Shown here in pieces: positions 1-6,151 of a stretch of 7,433 bases of DNA; within the stretch, counting starts at the first letter, position 1, and each line of letters begins with the position of its first letter. Both the position numbers and the translations under genes were made by a program. Origin of the DNA: an uncultured Bacteroidales bacterium (GTDB taxonomy: Bacteria; Bacteroidota; Bacteroidia; Bacteroidales; Muribaculaceae); contig USIY01000100.1 in assembly GCA_900554845.1 (NCBI GenBank), positions 1-7,433 of the forward strand. The letters are read 5' to 3'. The notes under the pieces were generated by a model that saw nothing but the letters and a program-made list of their open reading frames with translations, did not search any database and was not told the origin of the DNA.

Positions 1-983
1 TGATTGAAAAGTACGGAGCAGATGGTGTACGTATGGGCATGATGCTCTCGGCTCCTGCCGGGAATGACATTCTCTTTGATGACGCGCTTTGCGAGCAGGG
101 ACGAAATTTCTGCAATAAGATATGGAACTCGTTCCGACTCATCAAGGGATGGGAAGTGGCCGACACGGAGGAGCCCGAAAGCTCCAAAGTGGCTGTGGAA
201 TGGTTCGGGGCCAAGCTGCGTTCTGTGGCGGCGGAAGTTGAGGACCTTATGGGCAAGTTCCGAATCTCGGAGGCTCTGATGGCCGTTTACAAGCTGTTCT
301 GGGACGAGTATTCCTCATGGTATCTTGAGGTGATCAAACCGGCCTACGGATCGCCCATCGACAGCAAGACCTACGAGGCCACTCAGGGATTCCTCGACGA
401 CCTGCTGCGCATGCTTCATCCTTTCATGCCTTTCATCACCGAAGAGCTGTGGCAGCATCTGGCAGAGCGCAAGGATGGCGAAAGTATCATGTATGCAAAA
501 ATGCCTGTCGGCGGTGATGTGGACGAGAAGCTGATAGCGGGTTTCGAGACAGTCAAGGAGATCGTGGCCGGCATCCGCACTGTTCGCAAGCAGAAACAGC
601 TGCCGCAGCGCGAGGCTCTGGAATTGGATGTGAAGGGACCCCGTGACACCGCATTGGATTGCGTGCTGATAAAGATTGGCAATCTTTCCGCCATCACCGA
701 TGTAGAGGAGAAGAACCCCATGGCGTCTGCATTCATCGTCGGCGCCACCGAGTACAGTGTTCCCTTGAACGGCAAGATTAACGTCGAGGAGGAGATAGCG
801 AAACTCAACAAGGATCTGGAGTACTACACCAAGTTCCTTGCCGGCGTGGAGAAGAAGCTCGGCAACGAGCGCTTCGTGGCCAACGCCCCGGAGGCAGTCG
901 TGGCCGTGGAACGCAAGAAGAAGGCCGACGCCGAGGAGAAGCTGGCCGCTATCCGCGCAAGCCTCGCTTCCTTGCAGGGTTAA
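1..983 (+). CDS. valS: Valyl-tRNA synthetase, C-terminal part (5' end outside window)
   Basis: Cytoplasmic class Ia aminoacyl-tRNA synthetase that charges tRNA-Val with valine and edits misactivated threonine. Only the last 326 residues are present; the first whole codon is at base 3 and the frame is open to the left edge, so the catalytic core, editing domain and KMSKS loop lie upstream. The visible part opens with IEKYGADGVR and a segment ending SAPAGNDILFDDALCEQGRN, the region that follows KMSKS in bacterial ValS. It continues into the helical anticodon-binding domain (motif LHPFMPFITEELWQHL around bases 411-464). The last 65 residues or so (about 780-980) are rich in Lys, Glu and Ala and contain KLGNERFVANAPEAVV, the hallmark of the C-terminal coiled-coil tRNA-binding arm. 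The gene ends with TAA at 981-983, 13 bases before a strong terminator, so it is probably the last gene of its transcript. Confidence 0.97.
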   Translation, partial: IEKYGADGVRMGMMLSAPAGNDILFDDALCEQGRNFCNKIWNSFRLIKGWEVADTEEPESSKVAVEWFGAKLRSVAAEVEDLMGKFRISEALMAVYKLFWDEYSSWYLEVIKPAYGSPIDSKTYEATQGFLDDLLRMLHPFMPFITEELWQHLAERKDGESIMYAKMPVGGDVDEKLIAGFETVKEIVAGIRTVRKQKQLPQREALELDVKGPRDTALDCVLIKIGNLSAITDVEEKNPMASAFIVGATEYSVPLNGKINVEEEIAKLNKDLEYYTKFLAGVEKKLGNERFVANAPEAVVAVERKKKADAEEKLAAIRASLASLQG

Positions 984-995
984 CCGACGTTTGAA

Positions 996-1052
996 AGAGT
1001 ACAAATAAAAAACGGAATCCCGATTCGGGATTCCGTTTTTTATTTGTACTCT
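996..1052. terminator. Bidirectional intrinsic terminator between convergent genes
   Basis: Two perfectly complementary 28-base arms (996-1023 and 1025-1052) flank one central base. The core stem cggaatcccg/cgggattccg (1013-1022 and 1026-1035) is flanked by six A (1007-1012) and six T (1036-1041), so each strand gives a GC-containing hairpin followed by a U run. It sits 12 bases after the valS stop and 10 bases beyond the stop of the DUF5723-type gene on the other strand, which is the expected position for a shared terminator. The complementarity continues 11 bp beyond the A/T runs, more than termination needs. Confidence 0.9.
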
Positions 1053-1062
1053 GAACAGGAGA

Positions 1063-2445
1063 TCAGAAGGGGAAATCGATTCCGAAGTTTACGGACATGT
1101 TTGAGTTCAAAGGCACTCCTTGTTTTGCAGTCTTTCCGCAAGTGCGGTCCATACCTACGAAGAGGTTGAACCCTTTCTTGAGGTTGAGGTTCAGCAACCA
1201 GCCGAATCCTACGCCATAAGTGCCGGCCACTAAATTGACGCTCGCCGAGAATATGTCCACGGGCGCCACGTTCGCGCTGAGACGGAACTCAGTGGATGTG
1301 TAGGGACCGTTGAAGACAGTATGGTTCAGCAGACCGAAATGCAGACGGCGGTAGTAAGGAAGCTTATAGTCGACTCCTACGTTCATCACGGCACCCAGGC
1401 CACGGGTGTTGCTGCCGGTGTCGCCCATGTCGTCGAGCTGATAGAGTTTCTCCAGACCGTCGCGCATGTTGTCCCATTCGTTGTCGAAACTGTTGGGGGC
1501 GTCGTTGTCGGGGCTGAAAATGAAGGCGTCGGAATTGAAATCGCGGTCACCGTTGGTGGACGCCAGTTTGGTCTTGGTGAAGTTGATGAATCCGAGGTCG
1601 TTGAAAGCCAAGGAGAAAGTGAAATCCTTGTATTCATAGGTGGCACCAAGGTCAAAGGCCAAGCCGAAGCCGTTCGGACCCACGCTGCCGTCACCGTCGG
1701 TGTTCGCTCCGGAGACATAGCGACGTCCCTCGTCGGATACTTTCGTCTCATATTGGAAACCTCCCATATTGACCTTGATGTCGCCGTTTGTGCGAGCTCG
1801 CCATGCATCCTGACCGAGGTCAAGATAGGCGTCCCTCAAGTCCATCTGTGCGCTGGCAATGCCCACGAGGAATTTCAGATTGATACCGGCGCGAAGTCCG
1901 GGAACAGGAGTGATGTCGCGCGAATGTCCCAACGCGATCTCGGCGTACCCCAGAGCCTGGGCACGCACATCCTTGATGCTGTATGTCTGGTTGGAAACGC
2001 CCTCTTTTATGAGGCTGAACAGAGATTTCGGCACATGAACGTCGGCGTTCGCGCGGGCGTTGATCGAGACGGTGTTGTAGCCGCCCCATGCTTTCCAGCC
2101 GCCGGAGAGGATGTTGAGTTTGAGGTTGGTGCCGATGCGGTTCACATCCTTGAATCCTTTCATGGCCTCTGCCACGCTGACCTCCGGATTCGTGAACAGA
2201 ACGGTCTTCCCGCCGCGATTGTAAAGAACGGAAGTGAGGGGGAGATTTCCGCTCATGCCGATGTTCATATTGCCTAATACGGGCATCGACACGAAATTGC
2301 CGCGGTTGCCCATGGCAGGGTTCATCTGATAGCGATATGTGTAGTTGTCCAGAAAATAACCGCTGTAAGTGTCCTGGGCGCTTGCCGAGACCGCGGATGC
2401 GATGAAGCCTGCGGCAAGTATGAATTTTATATTATTCAGTTTCAT
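1063..2445 (-). CDS. DUF5723-type outer-membrane beta-barrel protein
   Basis: Predicted exported outer-membrane protein of unknown function, 460 residues. Residues 1-23 form a signal peptide (MKLNNIK, hydrophobic stretch, then SASA before QD, a good signal peptidase I site). The mature part has alternating polar and hydrophobic strands throughout, an early YQMNPAMG motif followed by a Pro/Gly/Asn-rich segment (VSMPVLGNMNIGMSGN), many Gly-aromatic turns (YGVGFGWLLNLNLKKGFNLF near 410-429) and a C-terminal Phe (NFGIDFPF), as expected of an outer-membrane barrel. This matches my recollection of the Bacteroidetes family DUF5723; no family search was run. The open frame extends four codons upstream to a TTG at 2457 that directly follows the previous stop; I prefer the ATG at 2445 because the signal peptide then begins properly with MKLNNIK. 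It lies 12 bases after the lipoprotein stop, so the two are almost certainly cotranscribed. A loop near residues 247-257 (NTDGDGSVGP) is Asp/Gly rich. Confidence 0.85.
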   Translation of the reverse strand: MKLNNIKFILAAGFIASAVSASAQDTYSGYFLDNYTYRYQMNPAMGNRGNFVSMPVLGNMNIGMSGNLPLTSVLYNRGGKTVLFTNPEVSVAEAMKGFKDVNRIGTNLKLNILSGGWKAWGGYNTVSINARANADVHVPKSLFSLIKEGVSNQTYSIKDVRAQALGYAEIALGHSRDITPVPGLRAGINLKFLVGIASAQMDLRDAYLDLGQDAWRARTNGDIKVNMGGFQYETKVSDEGRRYVSGANTDGDGSVGPNGFGLAFDLGATYEYKDFTFSLAFNDLGFINFTKTKLASTNGDRDFNSDAFIFSPDNDAPNSFDNEWDNMRDGLEKLYQLDDMGDTGSNTRGLGAVMNVGVDYKLPYYRRLHFGLLNHTVFNGPYTSTEFRLSANVAPVDIFSASVNLVAGTYGVGFGWLLNLNLKKGFNLFVGMDRTCGKTAKQGVPLNSNMSVNFGIDFPF

Positions 2446-2457
2446 GATTTTGTTCAA

Positions 2458-4200
2458 TTATAATTCTTTAGTGTAATCGCCTGTAACGGTTATACGGACG
2501 TTTTTGAATGTCAGCGTCTGGTCGGGGCTGAGGGGAGTCTGATCGTTGCCGGAACGCATGATGGCGCGGATGTTGATGCCGTCCAGATCCTTGATGACGC
2601 CTGTCATGACGATCTCCAGATTCTGGTCCTTGGCATTGGCCTCCACCACATTGCTTGTCACCGAGACGTTGGAAATATGATTGCCGGTGGTGTCGATAGG
2701 ATATGCCTCAAGCTGGGCGCTGACCGGAGCGTCGTTGTCGACAGCGGCGGTAATGGTCAGAGAGGATATCGTCAGAGCCTCCAGGAAATCATCGGACCAA
2801 CCGTCCTGAGTGTCTTCATATACCACAACGGAACCCTCCTTGAAACCGAGGGGAGCGAGAAGATCATACTTACCCTCCACCGATGTAAGACTCCGGCCTA
2901 CGGGGAAGTTGTCGGCATGCTGCTCGGGGAGTTCAGGATTGATCAGATTGATGTTGATTCTGTCCGGGAGAGTGGCTTTTGAGGCATCGCTTTCAGGAAC
3001 GGAAAGAAGATCGGACAGAGAGGAGAATTTCACGAATTGCAGATTCGAGGCGTATTCGCCCGGAGCCTGGGTCTGTTGGGGCGCAAGCAGGAAATTATAA
3101 GGACCGTCCACACCGAGATTGTGGCCGACATTGATCTTGCCGTTGTTGTCGGGAGTGAACGACATGGCGGGAACGCCGTTGTCGCGCAGAGCGGTAAGGC
3201 GGAAACCTGTCTCATATTTCAGGCCGTTGTTTCCGACAGGATTGTTCAGACTGATGTAGAGCTGGGGATTCGCTATCTTGAGGTTGGTCCCATCTCCTTT
3301 GAGGAAATCGGGAAGATCGTCGATCACTACCGGATCTATGTTCACGCCTTCCACCGGATATTCAATGATTCCGGTAAATCCGGTCACGTCGATGTCGGAA
3401 AAGTTATAGTCGATTGTCAGCGAGAGATCATGAAAATGCTCGGTGATCGCTCCAAGATCCAAAGAGAGAGAACCTTCTTTGAGTCCTACGGTGGATGCGA
3501 ACGACAGAGTGTTTTTCACTTTGTCGAAGGAGAGTTCCGTATGGGCAAGGTCAATCATGTTTACCAATAATGAAGCCTCGGCAGTATATCCGGTTGTGAC
3601 GGAGAGAGAGGGGATTGTCCAGACGCCGGTGGAGGCATCGTAGTTGCCAGCCGTGACGTTTGATACTGCCATTCCGGCGGGAAGACTGAATTTCAGGTCT
3701 TTCAATTCAGAATTTGCCGGAAGTTCATGATTGGAGCCGATCGTTATCACAAGAGGTGTGCCTCCGGTATAAATCTTCTCAATGGATTTGATGGCCGGAT
3801 CCACATTGACAGTGGAAGACACGAATCTTGAATCCCCATGTGGTATGGAGATATCGGCCACAGGGGCTTTCCTGCGATTGTTGAAAGGAAGGACGAGATT
3901 ATGTATTGTCGGATTGATAATGGGCGCGGGTATGAGAATCGGTTCGATCCTGATAGGATCCGACTGGAAAGTCCCGGTCTCAGAAAGCGCATAGTATCCG
4001 TCCACGATCTTGATGTTGCTGTTGTCATCAAGTTCGAAGACGTCGTCCAGTCTCATTTTGTCGATGTTGATAGGGAGTGTGAGATTGTTTACGGTCACCT
4101 TTGAGGTGGTGTCGATGTCCGACAAATCGTAATCTGAATCCGTACATCCCGTCATTAGCAGGCATGTAGCCCCTGCTAAGGCAAGTAATTTGTGACTCAT
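2458..4200 (-). CDS. Large predicted surface-exposed lipoprotein, function unknown
   Basis: A 580-residue lipoprotein. Residues 1-18 form a short signal peptide ending LLMTG, with the lipidated cysteine at position 19. The residues after it (TDSDYDLSD) are acidic, resembling the lipoprotein export signal that sends Bacteroidetes lipoproteins to the cell surface. The rest has no enzymatic motif and looks all-beta. Residues 163-214 (ending in a GNYDASTGVWTIPSL-type motif) resemble a DUF11-like immunoglobulin-type module. The segments near 238-250 and 451-463 share a KEGS motif and may be a repeated unit. The C-terminal part has an NDAPVSAQLEAYPID element and an LDGINIRA element, a pattern I associate with Bacteroidetes surface lipoproteins, though I cannot name a family. 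The ATG at 4200 is supported by the signal peptide and the promoter 29 bases upstream. It is followed closely by the barrel gene, suggesting a joint role at the outer membrane. Confident as a lipoprotein gene; function not known. Confidence 0.88.
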   Translation of the reverse strand: MSHKLLALAGATCLLMTGCTDSDYDLSDIDTTSKVTVNNLTLPINIDKMRLDDVFELDDNSNIKIVDGYYALSETGTFQSDPIRIEPILIPAPIINPTIHNLVLPFNNRRKAPVADISIPHGDSRFVSSTVNVDPAIKSIEKIYTGGTPLVITIGSNHELPANSELKDLKFSLPAGMAVSNVTAGNYDASTGVWTIPSLSVTTGYTAEASLLVNMIDLAHTELSFDKVKNTLSFASTVGLKEGSLSLDLGAITEHFHDLSLTIDYNFSDIDVTGFTGIIEYPVEGVNIDPVVIDDLPDFLKGDGTNLKIANPQLYISLNNPVGNNGLKYETGFRLTALRDNGVPAMSFTPDNNGKINVGHNLGVDGPYNFLLAPQQTQAPGEYASNLQFVKFSSLSDLLSVPESDASKATLPDRININLINPELPEQHADNFPVGRSLTSVEGKYDLLAPLGFKEGSVVVYEDTQDGWSDDFLEALTISSLTITAAVDNDAPVSAQLEAYPIDTTGNHISNVSVTSNVVEANAKDQNLEIVMTGVIKDLDGINIRAIMRSGNDQTPLSPDQTLTFKNVRITVTGDYTKEL

Positions 4201-4228
4201 GATTAATTAGTGTTTGAGAATTAAGGTG

Positions 4229-4236
4229 CAAAATTA
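4229..4236 (-). promoter_or_regulatory. Bacteroidetes-type -7 promoter box for the lipoprotein-barrel unit
   Basis: Read on the - strand, the bases are TAATTTTG, a full match to the Bacteroidetes -7 consensus TAnnTTTG. The box is 29 bases upstream of the lipoprotein ATG, leaving a leader of about 20 bases if transcription starts 6-8 bases downstream of it. No TTG was found at the usual -33 spacing, and the surrounding DNA is AT rich, where chance matches are easier. Confidence 0.5.
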
Positions 4237-4288
4237 GTTAAAAAAGATGAATAAATATAATGTTTTTGGGAAAATGTGAATTATAGGT

Positions 4289-4336
4289 GGGATTATGGGA
4301 GGAATGGGAGGAATGGGAGGAGTGGGAGGAATGGGT
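4289..4336. repeat. 9-bp G-rich tandem repeat (GGAATGGGA unit)
   Basis: Copies of ggaatggga occupy 4301-4309 and 4310-4318, followed by ggagtggga (4319-4327) and ggaatgggt (4328-4336), with a degenerate copy (attatggga) at 4292-4300. The + strand carries six GGG runs, starting at 4289, 4297, 4306, 4315, 4324 and 4333, with spacers of 5 or 6 bases. It lies in the gap between the DUF4954-type gene and the lipoprotein promoter. It is non-coding as far as can be seen. Confidence 0.85.
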
Positions 4337-4347
4337 GCCATAAAGTG

Positions 4348-4376
4348 AAGGCCTGTTCTTTTTGGGAACAGACCTT
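4348..4376 (-). terminator. Probable hairpin terminator after the DUF4954-type gene
   Basis: The arms aaggcctgttc (4348-4358) and gaacagacctt (4366-4376) pair over 11 bp with a single wobble or mismatch and a 7-base loop. On the - strand the hairpin begins 23 bases past the TGA of the DUF4954-type gene, the right place for a terminator. The bases following it on that strand (cactttatgg) are not a clean U run, so termination may be weak and some read-through into the lipoprotein unit is possible. Confidence 0.55.
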
Positions 4377-4399
4377 ATTATAGAATGATTTTCTTGGGA

Positions 4400-6151
4400 T
4401 CAGAGTGCGAGCATCTGGTTCTGGTCATTGAGATCGTTCAGGTATCGGACTCGGTCTTCGGACACCATACGGTCAAAATCATCGGAGTATTCAGCGATCA
4501 CGGCGGCCGGTTTACGCCACTTTTCGGGGAAACGGGACGTGATCCATTCGATTTCGAGATCGCGGTAGTTGTCGAATGCCTCGGTAAAGACGCCTTCCAG
4601 ACTTTCGATTGTTTCCGCTTCAAGCGCACGGTTGAGATCCTGACGACGCATCGGCAGTCCGATAACGTCCAACCATTCTGAAACGGGGCCCGATGGCTGC
4701 GCCTCGGGGAATCCTTCCGGAATATGAGTGTGGAGGTACTTGTAGATGGCCAGCTCGTAGAGGAAGAGAGCGCGCTCCAGTCCGGCGCGGTAGAATTTCA
4801 TTCCGCGGTAGCGTATCACACGGTCATCGTCGGCGGGACGTGACAGCAGATCGGCAATCACGTCCGAGGCGGAGAGCATTTTGTCGACGGTGGTGGGATT
4901 CAGCACGTCGAAAACGATACGGTCGCGCAACGGCAGTTTTCTTTTCAGACGACGGTCGCGTGCGGGCCATTTCTTTTCGTCGCGCATCAGACCGCAACTG
5001 CGCAGCATCATGCCGGGAACCACCACTGTGGCTCCTTTTTCATCTCCGAAAAGGTATGAAAAAGGAAATTGAGACGAATCGGGATGCGTCTTATGCTGTC
5101 CCATAAGCAGGGAGAAGGCTCCGATTTTCGCTCCGAGCATCAGATATGAGAAAGAACTTGTCTTAACTCCCCGTTCCATGATTCCCCAGTGCACGGGACC
5201 CATCTTGTACATGTGGTTGCTCTGGTTGGTTCCCGAGCCGGCGTTCATGAAAGAAGTCTGGCATCCGATCAAGAGGGTGGATTTATGCATGGAGACAGTA
5301 TATGGACCGGCGAACAGAGCGCAGGCCTCGCCATTTTCCATATGAGAGTTGGCGAAGAACAGAGAGTCGTGGGCGGTGACGCCTTTGCCCAGGACAACGC
5401 CTTGTCCCACATGGCAATTCCTTAAAATTGCGCCGGATTCCACCACTCCGTCCTCAATGATGAAATTCTCGGCGTCAACGCCTGCGCCGACATAGGACAG
5501 ACATCTTCCGGGGGCAGCGTTGTTGGCGATCGTGCCGTTGCGCAGGGAACGTGACCCTTCCACCCGTACTTCATCGCCTATCTGGACGTTGACCAGCGGC
5601 CCGCATCCACTGATCACGGCATTGGCGCCGATACGGTTCGGGGCGGAGAAAGTGAGCAGCCAGTCGCGCAGCAACGGCGTGAGATGGTTGGCGCTCCATT
5701 TCGGCATGCGTGCCATAAGGAGAGCCACTTGAGCCGACAACCCGGGATAAATAGTCACGGGCCTGGAGCCGGTTTCGTCAAGCACCTCGACAGCGGTGCC
5801 TACGCCGCAACGGGACTCCGGCTCGAATTCAATGCGCGAGCTATTGATTATGCGGGCATTGGAGCCAATTTCACAATTTTTCAGGATCTCTCCTATATTA
5901 TTTATGTGGACGTTGTCGCCTATCACGCAGTCGGCGATCACCGCATTCTCAATTGCGCAGTCTGCCGACGCGTCAAGCGATCCGAGAGAGACATCGCCTA
6001 CAAACTTCACATTGCGTATTGCAGAAAGTTCGGTGTCGTCAGTGATCGAGACGCGCGACCAATCGGCCGAGCGACATCCCTGTTCTTCCAGTTGTCGGAT
6101 CTCCCACCATTCCGGCGCCCGGTGCGAGGCGTTATTCTTCGGCAAGGTCAT
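4400..6151 (-). CDS. DUF4954-type left-handed beta-helix protein
   Basis: A 583-residue cytoplasmic-looking protein (no signal peptide or membrane segment). After an N-terminal EWWEIRQLEEQGC motif, two stretches (about residues 60-110 and 175-295) show irregular hexapeptide repeats with Ile/Val/Cys at turn positions (NAVIADCVIGDNVHI, NFIIEDGVVESGAILRNCHV), typical of a left-handed parallel beta-helix as in sugar-nucleotide acyltransferases. A dense motif block follows (NAGSGTNQSNHMYKMG at 303-318, GPVHWG, then GQHKTHPDSSQFPFSYLFGD at 351-370). The last 190 or so residues look alpha-helical. I recognise this as the Bacteroidetes family DUF4954; older annotations compare such proteins with sugar-phosphate nucleotidyltransferases, but no Rossmann-type nucleotidyltransferase domain is visible. 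The open frame continues upstream to a TTG at 6241 inside hflX; the ATG at 6151 is preferred, giving a 20-base overlap with the hflX end and suggesting translational coupling. Substrate and reaction are unknown. Confidence 0.85.
   Translation of the reverse strand: MTLPKNNASHRAPEWWEIRQLEEQGCRSADWSRVSITDDTELSAIRNVKFVGDVSLGSLDASADCAIENAVIADCVIGDNVHINNIGEILKNCEIGSNARIINSSRIEFEPESRCGVGTAVEVLDETGSRPVTIYPGLSAQVALLMARMPKWSANHLTPLLRDWLLTFSAPNRIGANAVISGCGPLVNVQIGDEVRVEGSRSLRNGTIANNAAPGRCLSYVGAGVDAENFIIEDGVVESGAILRNCHVGQGVVLGKGVTAHDSLFFANSHMENGEACALFAGPYTVSMHKSTLLIGCQTSFMNAGSGTNQSNHMYKMGPVHWGIMERGVKTSSFSYLMLGAKIGAFSLLMGQHKTHPDSSQFPFSYLFGDEKGATVVVPGMMLRSCGLMRDEKKWPARDRRLKRKLPLRDRIVFDVLNPTTVDKMLSASDVIADLLSRPADDDRVIRYRGMKFYRAGLERALFLYELAIYKYLHTHIPEGFPEAQPSGPVSEWLDVIGLPMRRQDLNRALEAETIESLEGVFTEAFDNYRDLEIEWITSRFPEKWRKPAAVIAEYSDDFDRMVSEDRVRYLNDLNDQNQMLAL

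Noticed and set aside
315..1004. A 229-codon - strand open frame opposite valS
   Set aside because: It lies wholly over conserved ValS sequence, runs into the terminator palindrome, and its Leu/His-rich product has no domain.
1676..1708. Asp/Gly-rich NTDGDGSVGP loop in the barrel as a calcium-binding site
   Set aside because: It resembles a DxDGDG loop, but is a single isolated instance in a predicted extracellular loop or turn, where Asp/Asn/Gly are common anyway.
1321..2277. A 318-codon + strand open frame opposite the barrel gene
   Set aside because: It is antisense to a gene with a signal peptide and barrel features. Its product is a Val/Gly-rich run without recognisable domains, as expected from the complement of a GC-moderate coding frame.
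4028..4231. A 67-codon - strand frame overlapping the lipoprotein start
   Set aside because: It starts at a TTG inside the proposed leader and covers the lipoprotein signal peptide in another frame. There is no domain and no separate start signal.
4201..4399. A riboswitch or small RNA in the gap between the two - strand units
   Set aside because: The gap is accounted for by a short leader, a -7 box, the tandem repeat and one simple hairpin. No conserved riboswitch-like core was recognised.
4400..6151. Calling the beta-helix protein a glucose-1-phosphate thymidylyltransferase
   Set aside because: Only hexapeptide-repeat character is shared. No nucleotide-binding GxGxR-type signature or Rossmann-like N-terminal domain is visible.
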